This document shows positions 43,452-51,072 of a stretch of 64,000 nt of DNA, in pieces (the stretch's first letter is position 1; each line of letters begins with the position of its first letter). The notes below the pieces were generated by a model. That model was not told where the DNA came from and made no database searches. It saw only the letters and a list, made by a program, of their open reading frames with translations. The translations under genes were made by a program, and so were the position numbers. The DNA is from JALZVT01 sp964634815 (lineage in GTDB: Bacteria; Pseudomonadota; Gammaproteobacteria; Pseudomonadales; Azotimanducaceae). Location: the NCBI GenBank assembly GCA_964634815.1, contig CAZWMD010000001.1, positions 62,001 to 126,000 on the forward strand, written 5' to 3'.

Positions 43452-44251
43452 GTCTTGGGTCAGGATTTTCTGTAGCGGATGTTGTTGGTATTGCACCTAT
43501 GGCAGGGCGAGGAACACGGCTTGGGTTGAGTATAAGTAAAGAACTCGCACCCCTCGATGAAAGCACTGATACTGGCCCGGTGCTGGCAGACATCATGCTG
43601 TGTCGCATGCTCGATGCAGGTATCACCAGGGTGGCGTTGGTTACTGCATCGCACAAGCAAGACATCCGCCGATATTTTGGTGAAACCTATAAACCCCAAA
43701 AGTCAGTAACAGATGGCCTTGCGCTAAGCTACGTTCAGATCGACAACTCACGCAGCACGCCTGTGTCGATTGATGCGGCTTATGAATATACCCGCGGCAA
43801 GGTGTGCGCTTTGGGTTTTGCCGACATTCTGTTTGCCCGATGCCCCGGTTATGAAAGAGCGCTTGATCACCTGCAAAATAGCGTTGCTGATGTTGTTTTG
43901 GGCCTTTTCCCCTCTGTTCAAACGGCCAGTAGTGACATGGTTGAGTTTGACGCAGATGGTGTTGTCCAAAACCTGCGGATAAAGAGTGTCGAAGGCGCGA
44001 AGCTCGCCTACACCTGGAGTATTGCGGTGTGGAAACCGGGCTTTACAGACTTTCTGCATCGCTGGGTGGCTGATAGCTCGAAAGGCAATTCAGCGCCCCA
44101 GGAGTTGGCGCGCGAACAATACGTTGGTGATGTTTTTTTGGACGCAATGCGTGAGGGTATGCGCATAGAGGCTGTGGTTGTCTCAGCCCGTGCCAGTCTC
44201 GACGCCGGCACTCCGGAAAGTCTTGCGTTGGCGCGCACATTGATTTGGTAG
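43430..44251 (+). CDS. Sugar-nucleotidyltransferase-like protein (RmlA/GT-A fold)
   Basis: A ~267-273-residue protein of the nucleotidyltransferase superfamily that joins a phosphorylated sugar or alcohol to a nucleotide. The NTP-binding loop is VVGIAPMAGRGTRLGLSISKELAPL (quoted in two parts: APMAGRGTRLG and SKELAPL), with the usual GxGTR and Lys kept. The metal-binding Asp is in CALGFADILFAR. The second half has AYTWSIAVWKPGFTDFLHRW where sugar enzymes have the product-binding region. Two starts are possible: the ATG at 43430 or the GTG at 43448, which overlaps the previous stop as GTGA and is the natural coupled start. It is the last gene before a strong terminator. Confidence 0.82.
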   Translation: MAARTIVSLGSGFSVADVVGIAPMAGRGTRLGLSISKELAPLDESTDTGPVLADIMLCRMLDAGITRVALVTASHKQDIRRYFGETYKPQKSVTDGLALSYVQIDNSRSTPVSIDAAYEYTRGKVCALGFADILFARCPGYERALDHLQNSVADVVLGLFPSVQTASSDMVEFDADGVVQNLRIKSVEGAKLAYTWSIAVWKPGFTDFLHRWVADSSKGNSAPQELAREQYVGDVFLDAMREGMRIEAVVVSARASLDAGTPESLALARTLIW

Positions 44252-44305
44252 ACGGAAAGTCATAGTGAATACGCGGAAGGTTGCTCATCTATGGGCATAA
44301 AAAAA

Positions 44306-44338
44306 CCCGCCGGCACGTTGGTGCGGCGGGCTTTTTTT
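44306..44338. terminator. Bidirectional Rho-independent terminator
   Basis: A GC-rich stem, CCCGCC with GGCGGG, extended inside by GCAC/GTGC around a GTTG loop, is followed by C and seven T on the plus strand and preceded by seven A, which form a T-run on the minus strand. It lies between the convergent ends of the nucleotidyltransferase gene and the repeat-protein gene and can serve both. Confidence 0.92.
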
Positions 44339-44351
44339 GGGCCGGGGTTAA

Positions 44352-45758
44352 CTAGAGCTTAATGCCAAGAGACTCCAGTGTGTCCATGGTTAGACCACCT
44401 GTCGCGAGACCTTTACGTCGTTGGTAAGCATCTACTGCCAGCAGAGTCTGGCGACCGATGACGCCATCGGCACCACCCGCATCAAAGCCAGCACTTTGTA
44501 GTGATTGCTGAACCTGAGCGATGATGTCTTTTGACATGTTGGTTTCGCAAAGAACGCTGCGCCACTCCAGCCGTGCGTTGGCTACCTGAACGCGCTTGGT
44601 TACCTTGTTTGTTTCTTCAGGAATCTTGGTGCGAACTTCTTTTGATTCGGCAACCAGCTTCCGAACTTTTTTGACTTCAAACTTGGCCGGTACGCTTACC
44701 TTGGTAAAGGTCGCCGGAGTTTTAACCACTTTGCGAACAATGGTTTTGTTTTTTGCAGGAATGTCTTTCTTGCAAATAACGTTGCCGGTTTTAGGTCCGA
44801 ATTCGCCCGGAGTTGAAACCGGGTGCCAAACGTACTTGGCGTCAGAAATCTTAACCTTACGAACCACTTCTTCGTACTTGGCGGGAATAGAGGTTCGAAC
44901 TTCTTTAGAGTCTGCGGTGAGTTTTCGAACCTTTACGGTTTGATACTCGGCCGGTATCTCAACAACCTTGCTGGACGCTGGGCTCTTGACGACTCGTTTC
45001 TTAACAACCTTGTACTTGGCGGGTACTTCTACCAGGCACATGATCTCACCGGTGCTACCGTCGAGTTTTTCTACCAGCCCGCGGCCTTTCTTCCACTCTG
45101 ACTTCGCCGGTTCTACCAATACGCGTTCTTCAACCGTCTCATAAACCGCAGGTACTTCGATGAGCTTCTTGGACGCCGGCTTAACCAGCACCCGCTCTTC
45201 TACCATGTTGTACTTGGCAGGGATGACCGTCACCTTTTCTGAAGCCTGGGCCACCAGTACTCGTTCGGCCTTGTCTTCAAACTTTGGTGCCTGGTAGTGC
45301 TCGTGGTAACACACACCAGATTTGGCCGTAGTTGGATTTACACCACCGTCGGCGGCTGCCCGCAACAGAGTTGGGTTAACCGCAACCTTGGACTGCAACG
45401 TGCCTGCCACCCAGGCGGTTGTTGCCGGACTGATTTGCACAACCTGTTTTTCTGTACCCCAAACCGCTGGAACGGGGACAAGTTTTGTGGACGCCTCGGC
45501 AACCATCACCCGTTCTTCAACGATGTTGTACTTGGCTGGAATGACCTCAACTTTTTGCGAGGCCTCCTTGACGATCACATTGGTAGTTTCGTCCCGATAC
45601 TGTGCTGGCACCATAACTTTGGCGAAGCATTGTCCAGGCTGGGCATTGGGCAGGGTATTGGTTTGGTCTTCGATGGCCATTAGCGGGGCGGTTAACCCAA
45701 CACCAAGGCCGACTCCCAGAGCGCGCAGGGTACTCTTGAGCAATCGCTGATCTATCAT
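44352..45758 (-). CDS. Exported repeat protein with C-terminal peptidoglycan-binding domain
   Basis: A 468-residue precursor with a signal peptide (LRALGVGLGVGLTAPLMA). Residues 44-404 form four blocks. Each begins at a Cys (44, 150, 241, 329) and reaches a Trp (116, 222, 311, 399) after 72, 72, 70 and 70 residues, with another Cys at 404. Each block has about three units of the form [V/I]PAxYxxVxxRVxVxxASxK. Residues ~408-468 are a PG_binding_1 domain (IIAQVQQSLQSAGFDAGG, DGVIGRQTLLAVDAYQ). The protein is probably periplasmic or outer-surface and wall-bound. I know no function for the repeats. The cysteines could pair between blocks. Confidence 0.85.
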   Translation of the reverse strand: MIDQRLLKSTLRALGVGLGVGLTAPLMAIEDQTNTLPNAQPGQCFAKVMVPAQYRDETTNVIVKEASQKVEVIPAKYNIVEERVMVAEASTKLVPVPAVWGTEKQVVQISPATTAWVAGTLQSKVAVNPTLLRAAADGGVNPTTAKSGVCYHEHYQAPKFEDKAERVLVAQASEKVTVIPAKYNMVEERVLVKPASKKLIEVPAVYETVEERVLVEPAKSEWKKGRGLVEKLDGSTGEIMCLVEVPAKYKVVKKRVVKSPASSKVVEIPAEYQTVKVRKLTADSKEVRTSIPAKYEEVVRKVKISDAKYVWHPVSTPGEFGPKTGNVICKKDIPAKNKTIVRKVVKTPATFTKVSVPAKFEVKKVRKLVAESKEVRTKIPEETNKVTKRVQVANARLEWRSVLCETNMSKDIIAQVQQSLQSAGFDAGGADGVIGRQTLLAVDAYQRRKGLATGGLTMDTLESLGIKL

Positions 45759-46076
45759 TTTATTTCCCGATTTATCCTGTTCTAAACTTTAAACATTCGG
45801 CAGGGCTGGTCGGTGGGCAGTTCTTGGTCACGCAGCCGACAGCTGTACCGATGATAGTTGCGTCGTCACCTCTTGCCAGTGGGCGGTTGATCTATTTGAT
45901 TTTTAGTTTGACCAATTGCATCTGGGAAATGACAAAACAGTTGAAGAATCAACGCGTTAGAGTAGATTCAGCGCGATCGCAATCTCGACCTTCCCCGCAT
46001 TCGCTGGCATACTCCGGCGCTCTTCATCCAGGCCATCATAGCCTAGTCCAGGGCGGTTACAAAACAGGTGTTAAGC
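45759..46076. other. Divergent spacer between the repeat protein and cytochrome c5
   Basis: This 318-base region must hold promoters in both directions. It is A+T-richer than its neighbours around 45880-45960. Weak -10-like hexamers occur (for example CATACT near 46009-46014) but no convincing promoter pair, hairpin or small gene is seen. Confidence 0.4.
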
Positions 46077-46571
46077 ATGTTTCCTAAACGAATCCGACAA
46101 GTCGTTCGACAATTAACCGGTGGCCGGGTAAGCGCCATTGGCTCATCCCGTTCTTGTGCTGATTTGGGCAAGGCAATCTTTGCGCTGCTGGCGATGGTCT
46201 GCGCGACATCGCTGAATGCGGTGCCACCGGGTACCGCAGATGAAATTCGCACGCGTTTGGTTCCCGCGGGCCAGTTATGCCGAGCAGGCGATGACTGCGG
46301 TGTTGCCGTCGCTGCCGGACCAACGGCCGTGCGCTCTGGAGAAGAGGTGTACAACCAGTTTTGTTTTGCCTGCCACGCCACCGGCGTTGGTGGTGCGCCC
46401 AAGGTCGGAGATACTGCTGAGTGGGAACCGCGCATTGCCAAAGGTATGGATGCGCTCTGGACGACCATGCAAAACGGCCTGAACGCCATGCCCGCAAAAG
46501 GCACCTGCGTGAATTGCTCGGACGACGAGCTGCGTGACAGCATGAATTACCTGGTTGACTCTGCGAACTGA
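46077..46571 (+). CDS. Cytochrome c5 family protein
   Basis: A 164-residue exported monohaem cytochrome. A hydrophobic stretch (LGKAIFALLAMVCATSLNAV) is followed by a linker with two Cys (QLCRAGDDCG) and the haem domain: VYNQFCFACHATGVGGAPKVGD with CFACH, and the c5 signature NAMPAKGTCVNCSDDELRDSM, which has both the haem Met and the typical disulfide Cys pair. The N-terminal tail before the hydrophobic part is long for a signal peptide. The likely role is electron transfer to terminal oxidases in the periplasm. Confidence 0.88.
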   Translation: MFPKRIRQVVRQLTGGRVSAIGSSRSCADLGKAIFALLAMVCATSLNAVPPGTADEIRTRLVPAGQLCRAGDDCGVAVAAGPTAVRSGEEVYNQFCFACHATGVGGAPKVGDTAEWEPRIAKGMDALWTTMQNGLNAMPAKGTCVNCSDDELRDSMNYLVDSAN

Positions 46572-46604
46572 TCTTTCATCGCCCAAGGACGGTCTAAAGA
46601 CCAG

Positions 46605-48191
46605 CTAAGGACCGCTTAGGGGGCGATAGCTCAGCGCTTCTATCACTGCCTGTTCGTTCAGGGGTGTAGGGGCAAGCGCGTGTGCTGCGAGCGTTGGCGA
46701 TGCAGCCGATGTCTGGTCAACTCCAACCTCGTCCAGTCGCTGGCTCGCGCCGTCCAGATCGCTGATTGTTCTGGCCACGCGCAACGCTCGGAAATAACCC
46801 CTTGCGCTAAGACCAAGCCGCTCGGCGGAGTGCTTAAGCAATTTAGCGGCGCCTGATTCGTAGCGACAAAACCTCTCTGTTTCGGCGCTACTTAAGTGGG
46901 CATTCAGGCAGCCAGAGCGCTGGTATTGCGCAGCCCGCGCCGTCGCGATGGCCCGCAGATACGGCGCCGGCTGTATATCCCGGTCGTCTTTGGCAGACCC
47001 GGTGGCCAACTGGGGTGCGGTCTGAGAATCCAGTAACTGGCTCATGGGCACCGCCTGAATGTTGATGTGCAAATCTATACGGTCGAGTACCGGGCTTGAT
47101 ATGCGATTGCGATAACGCTGAGCCTGATCCGGGGCGCAGCGGCAGCTCGCGGGTTGGCAAGCCAGGCCCACCGGACAAGGATTCATTGCCGCAACAAGCT
47201 GGAAACGGGCGGGATAATCTACGGCTGACCCACGCCGAGAAATCCTGATCTCACCTGACTCCAGGGGCTCTCGCAATGCTTCTATGACATCGCGGCGAAA
47301 CTCGGGCATCTCATCCAGGAACAACACCCCGCGGTGCGCGTGGCTTACCTCGCCAGGCGCAGGCGGTGAGCCACCGCCGGTGATTGCGGCTGCACTCGCG
47401 CCGTGATGTGGTGACCGGAAAGGCGCGCTGCCTTGCTGGGGAGGGGACAGTCCACTGATGGAATAGATTTCTGCCACCTCGGTGGCATCAACGATGCCAA
47501 GCGGCGGGAGCAAATCGCGCAGCCGCTCAGCGAGCATGGTTTTACCTGCACCAGGGGGGCCGCTCATCAGCATATGATGGCCTCCGGCGGCTGCAATAGT
47601 GAGTGCTCGCTTCGCCTGTTCCTGGCCAATCACCTGGCTAAGTGGATCCTGGCTACGCCAGCCAGGTGATGGCGTTGGGCATCGGGGGATGGCCAGAGCC
47701 TGGGTGTGTGCAAGGCCATTGAGGTGCCCGATTAATCCGATAGCCCTGGCGTTACCATCCGTGAACTCCGTTTGATTTGCTTCAGGACAAATCAGGGTTC
47801 GACCTGCTGCCTGGGTTGCGCGGGCGGCGCTGAGCACGCCTCTTACCGGGCGCACGTCGCCAAACAGCGATAGCTCTCCCACCAGATCCAGACCGTTCAA
47901 CTGAGCCGCCGGTAACTGTTCGCTGGCCACAAGAATGCCCGCAGCGATGGCCAGGTCGTAGCGGCCACCAGACTTGGGTAATTCGGCCGGACCCAGATTG
48001 ACCACGATGCGGCCGGCAGGAAACTCGAAGGCGCTGTTTTGAATCGCGCTCTTTACCCTGTCCCTTAACTCGGTGCCATTGATGCCCGTGCAGGTAAAGC
48101 CCGGCAGGCCGCTGGGCAGATGAACCTCAACGCTGATAGATGGTGCGTCCAGGCCGATCAGGGCCCGGGAATGAATCAGTGCGGTAGACAT
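46605..48191 (-). CDS. comM: YifB/ComM family Mg-chelatase-like AAA+ ATPase
   Basis: ComM is a hexameric helicase that extends branch migration during natural transformation. The ~528-residue protein has an N-terminal Lon-like (ChlI) domain (NLGPAELPKSGGRYDLAIAAG), Walker A MSGPPGAGKTMLAERL, Walker B GVLFLDEMPEF, sensor-like VAAMNPCPVG with a Cys cluster (CQPASCRCAPDQ), and the C-terminal lid with GLSARGYFRALRVARTISDL. The ATG at 48191 starts the normal MSTALIHSRALIGLDAP. It fits with dprA at the window start: competence genes are present in this organism. Confidence 0.95.
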   Translation of the reverse strand: MSTALIHSRALIGLDAPSISVEVHLPSGLPGFTCTGINGTELRDRVKSAIQNSAFEFPAGRIVVNLGPAELPKSGGRYDLAIAAGILVASEQLPAAQLNGLDLVGELSLFGDVRPVRGVLSAARATQAAGRTLICPEANQTEFTDGNARAIGLIGHLNGLAHTQALAIPRCPTPSPGWRSQDPLSQVIGQEQAKRALTIAAAGGHHMLMSGPPGAGKTMLAERLRDLLPPLGIVDATEVAEIYSISGLSPPQQGSAPFRSPHHGASAAAITGGGSPPAPGEVSHAHRGVLFLDEMPEFRRDVIEALREPLESGEIRISRRGSAVDYPARFQLVAAMNPCPVGLACQPASCRCAPDQAQRYRNRISSPVLDRIDLHINIQAVPMSQLLDSQTAPQLATGSAKDDRDIQPAPYLRAIATARAAQYQRSGCLNAHLSSAETERFCRYESGAAKLLKHSAERLGLSARGYFRALRVARTISDLDGASQRLDEVGVDQTSAASPTLAAHALAPTPLNEQAVIEALSYRPLSGP

Positions 48192-48310
48192 GAGACTACC
48201 TTGTCGAATTCTCACCCCCCTGGGGAGCGTCACTTGCTATCCAGGTTGTGCGACAACGCACCAATTGCTGGCTGGGGTGCAAGGCCGCGCTGCTGCTGCT
48301 GAGCCCGGTG

Positions 48311-48601
48311 CTACTCTTTATCGTTGTCTTGCTGTGTGTTGCCTTGCAGGACAGCAACCTGCTCCTGGAGCCTTTCCACTTCTTGCTCCAGTCGCTCGAG
48401 CTGCGCAACATAGCCGGCAAAGTCATCCCGGCGCAGGATCTGAAAGGGTGCCAGCACCCTGTCGACCACCTGGCTGATTTGGGCGCTGAAGCTCTCAAGC
48501 GTTGATGCCGGGAGAATTTGCCCGAGAACTTCGATCACGCGGCTAACAAGATCGTCCTGTACGCTTTTTGTCGTACTGGTTGAGTCGTGGGTTGCAGCCA
48601 T
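48311..48601 (-). CDS. ubiK: UbiK-family accessory factor (BMFP domain)
   Basis: UbiK (YqiC) is a small coiled-coil protein that helps aerobic ubiquinone synthesis with UbiJ. The ~96-residue product is divergent from the E. coli protein but keeps the ending form: PFQILRRDDFAGYVAQLERL then a heptad coiled coil EQEVERLQEQVAVLQ. The position between comM and glnK is the same as in Pseudomonas and is the main support. The ATG at 48601 is chosen; the frame runs on to 48649 without conserved sequence. Confidence 0.75.
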   Translation of the reverse strand: MAATHDSTSTTKSVQDDLVSRVIEVLGQILPASTLESFSAQISQVVDRVLAPFQILRRDDFAGYVAQLERLEQEVERLQEQVAVLQGNTQQDNDKE

Positions 48602-48644
48602 TGACGTATGAACCTCCTTCAGGTCGGGTGTCGTGCAAATTTGA

Positions 48645-48661
48645 TGCACCTTGGTTGTGCA
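48645..48661 (+). promoter_or_regulatory. NtrC-like binding site upstream of glnK
   Basis: The 17-base sequence TGCACCTTGGTTGTGCA fits the NtrC dyad (TGCAC near one end, GTGCA at the other). It is about 120-135 bases upstream of the sigma-54 promoter elements, a usual distance for an enhancer. A second, overlapping GTGCA...TGCAC arrangement lies just before it. Confidence 0.6.
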
Positions 48662-48782
48662 ATCTCTATTGGTTTAGAGAGCTGGCGCTCTAAAATAGGG
48701 CGCAGGCCCACTGGCAGTGCAGCCATTTGCCCGGAGAGCCTCATTCTGGGGCCTTTTCGAATCAAACAATAGCCTGGACCTT

Positions 48783-48798
48783 TGGCATGGACCCTGCA
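48783..48798 (+). promoter_or_regulatory. Sigma-54 (-24/-12) promoter of glnK
   Basis: The sequence TGGCATGGACCCTGCA has the invariant GG and GC separated by exactly 10 bases and agrees with TGGCACG-N4-TTGCA at nearly all other positions. It lies 67 bases before the glnK ATG. Together with the NtrC-like dyad upstream, it predicts nitrogen-limited expression. Confidence 0.75.
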
Positions 48799-48865
48799 TT
48801 GGGCTACTTTAAGTCAACGCTATCATTTGCCCTATTATAAGAAGACCAACTCAGGATTTGCTGAC

Positions 48866-49204
48866 ATGAAATTGATTACCGCCATCATTAAGCCGTTCAA
48901 ACTCGACGACGTGCGAGAAGCACTATCCGGCATTGGCGTGCAAGGGATGACCGTTACCGAGGTGAAAGGTTTTGGGCGCCAGAAAGGCCATACCGAACTC
49001 TATCGAGGTGCTGAGTATGTGGTCGATTTCCTGCCCAAGGTAAAGGTAGAGATTGCCATTGACGATGGCCTGCTTGATCAGGCGATTGAGGCGATCACCA
49101 ATGCGGCGAATACGTCCAAAGTGGGTGACGGAAAGATCTTTGTCGTCGACCTTGCCGAGGTCGTTCGTATTCGCACCGGTGAGACCGGACCGGAAGCGGT
49201 CTGA
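48866..49204 (+). CDS. glnK: Nitrogen regulatory protein P-II (GlnK/GlnB)
   Basis: P-II trimers sense 2-oxoglutarate and ATP/ADP and control nitrogen enzymes and the ammonium channel. The 112-residue protein is the normal length. The T-loop carries Tyr51, the uridylylation site (ELYRGAEYVVDF), preceded by TEVKGFGRQKGH, and the C-terminal VGDGKIFVVDLAEVVRIRTGE is kept. The ATG at 48866 starts the family MKLITAIIKPFKLDDVRE. The usual partner amtB does not follow; the next gene is a SutA-like small protein, so the symbol glnK (rather than glnB) rests on the promoter and the synteny. Confidence 0.95.
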   Translation: MKLITAIIKPFKLDDVREALSGIGVQGMTVTEVKGFGRQKGHTELYRGAEYVVDFLPKVKVEIAIDDGLLDQAIEAITNAANTSKVGDGKIFVVDLAEVVRIRTGETGPEAV

Positions 49205-49350
49205 CAGCACATCTTGCTGTTGCACTGTCGCACTACAGCGCCAGGTTGTGGTGCCTCGCTTTAAGTTTCTGATGTTACCTTGCCAAGTGCGCGATCTGTT
49301 CTATAACTACTCCTGACCGTTCAAACAGAATGTGATGGAGAACACAGGTT

Positions 49351-49584
49351 ATGAACCAGGAGAGTACTGCTGTTGAAGCATCGGCTGACCAATCAAAGCT
49401 TCTCAATGCCCATGGCCAGGTAGATGCCCACACGATCCGCGCACGGGCTGCCGAACGCGAGGCGCTGCGCGCCGACATAGATGCCTTCTTGCTCAGCGGC
49501 GGAAAAATTACACCCGTTGCTGCCAATCTGCGGGTAGATGGGCCGCGTAAGCCGCAAAACAACTACGGTAAGGGTTCGCTCTAG
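49351..49584 (+). CDS. Small SutA-like protein (RNA polymerase-associated)
   Basis: A 77-residue soluble protein. The C-terminal half, REALRADIDAFLLSGGKI then VDGPRKPQNNYGKGSL, matches the C-terminal pattern of Pseudomonas SutA, a small acidic RNA polymerase-binding factor active in slow growth (FLxxGGKxxxVxxNxxxDxPxKPxxxYG). The N-terminus is short and lacks the long acidic tail of SutA. The gene is near glnK, as I recall for sutA in Pseudomonas. Both points are from memory, so the assignment is moderate. The 147 bases before it hold a ribosome binding site but no clear promoter. Confidence 0.6.
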   Translation: MNQESTAVEASADQSKLLNAHGQVDAHTIRARAAEREALRADIDAFLLSGGKITPVAANLRVDGPRKPQNNYGKGSL

Positions 49585-49643
49585 GAGCATCAGTTGCAGC
49601 CGTTGTTGGCGGTCGCCGGATGCATCGCTAACAAATCGGCTCC

Positions 49644-49665
49644 GGGGCCCCTAAACTAGGGCCCC
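49644..49665. other. Strong GC hairpin before thrC
   Basis: GGGGCCC and GGGCCCC form a 7-base perfect stem with an 8-base loop, 28 bases before the thrC start. There is no T-run after it, so it may be an RNA hairpin in the leader or a weak terminator of the small upstream gene, not a standard terminator. Confidence 0.45.
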
Positions 49666-49692
49666 AGAAATGTTGAAACAGGGCCTTCCCCA

Positions 49693-51072
49693 ATGCGTTA
49701 CGTCAGCACCCGCGGCGAAACACCCCCCATGGCGTTTCAGGACGCGGTGATCACCGGACTGGCGCCTGACGGTGGCCTCCTGGTACCGGCAAGCATCCCG
49801 GATGTTTCGGGGAAACTCTCGGCCTGGAAAAACCTTGGTTTTGTTGATCTGGCCGCGGAAGTCATGGGCTGCTTCATTGATGACATTCCGCGGGAAGACT
49901 TGAACTCACTGGTTAAGCGCTCCTACCAAAGCTTCGATCACATCGAGATCGCGCCTCTGGTAGATCTGGATGAGTTTCAGGTGCTTGAACTGTTCCACGG
50001 CCCAACCCTTGCCTTCAAAGATGTGGCGTTGCAGTTTCTGGGGCAATTATTTGATTACACCCTGGGTAACCGGGGTGGGCGTCTCAACATACTTGGCGCA
50101 ACCAGCGGTGATACCGGCAGTGCCGCTATTGCCGGCGTGCGCGGCAAAGCCAACGTTAATATTGGAGTGATGTTTCCCCGGGGGCGGGTCAGTGCTTTGC
50201 AACAACTGCAAATGACCACAATTGCAGACGCCAATGTGCATTGCCTGAGCATTGATGGCAGCTTTGATGATTGTCAGAGCATCATGAAACGGGCTTTTGC
50301 GGACCTGCCCTTCAAAACCCGGCACGATCTGGGTGCAGTGAACTCAGTTAATTGGGCCCGGGTACTGGCCCAGGTGGTGTACTACGTTTACCTGAGTTTG
50401 CGTTGTGATGAAGGCGACGGCGTGGATGTGAGTGTGCCCACCGGAAACTTTGGAAACATTTTTGCGGCCTACATCGCTCGCTCGATGGGAGCACCCCTGG
50501 GTCGTTTGTTACTTGGCACCAACGAAAACAACATTCTTTCTGTGTTCTTTAACTCCGGAGACTATCGACGCGGTGAGGTTCACCACACCATTAGTCCGTC
50601 GATGGATATTCAGGTCGCCAGCAATTTTGAGCGATTTCTGTATTTCGGAATGCAGGAAGACGGTGCTCGCTGCGCTGAGTTCATGCGTCAGTTTGCAGAC
50701 CAGGGATCAGCAAGCGTGCCGGCAAGCATGCTGCAAGACCAACCAATAACGGCCACGGCGGTAGACACCGCTGCAACCCTGGCAACCATCCAGCGAATCC
50801 ACAAAGCCCATGGTTATGTATTGGACCCACATACAGCCGTAGGCGTTGCAGCTGCCGAAGCGCTTGTACCGCGAGCGAGTAGAAAACGGCCGCTGGTTTG
50901 TATAGCAACTGCCCACCCGGCAAAGTTTCCGGATGCGATCCAGGATGCATTGCCTGGCGTGCATGCCACTCACCAACGCCTCGAAGCCTTGAAATCGTTG
51001 CCAGAGCGGTTGGTTGAATTGCCTGCCACAGATGTTGCCGTGCGCGATTACGTAGAAGCTAATCTGGTTTAA
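49693..51072 (+). CDS. thrC: Threonine synthase
   Basis: ThrC converts O-phosphohomoserine to threonine with pyridoxal phosphate. The 459-residue protein has the typical bacterial start MRYVSTRGETPPMAFQDAV, the PLP lysine in HGPTLAFKDVALQFLG (~110), the phosphate loop GATSGDTGSAAIAG and VPTGNFGNIFAAYIAR. It completes the threonine branch with the homoserine kinase at 13881. Its stop overlaps the HAD hydrolase stop by 4 bases in convergent orientation. Confidence 0.96.
   Translation: MRYVSTRGETPPMAFQDAVITGLAPDGGLLVPASIPDVSGKLSAWKNLGFVDLAAEVMGCFIDDIPREDLNSLVKRSYQSFDHIEIAPLVDLDEFQVLELFHGPTLAFKDVALQFLGQLFDYTLGNRGGRLNILGATSGDTGSAAIAGVRGKANVNIGVMFPRGRVSALQQLQMTTIADANVHCLSIDGSFDDCQSIMKRAFADLPFKTRHDLGAVNSVNWARVLAQVVYYVYLSLRCDEGDGVDVSVPTGNFGNIFAAYIARSMGAPLGRLLLGTNENNILSVFFNSGDYRRGEVHHTISPSMDIQVASNFERFLYFGMQEDGARCAEFMRQFADQGSASVPASMLQDQPITATAVDTAATLATIQRIHKAHGYVLDPHTAVGVAAAEALVPRASRKRPLVCIATAHPAKFPDAIQDALPGVHATHQRLEALKSLPERLVELPATDVAVRDYVEANLV

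Noticed and set aside
49644..49665. GC hairpin as a standard terminator
   Set aside because: The stem is strong but there is no T-run, so I listed it only as a hairpin.
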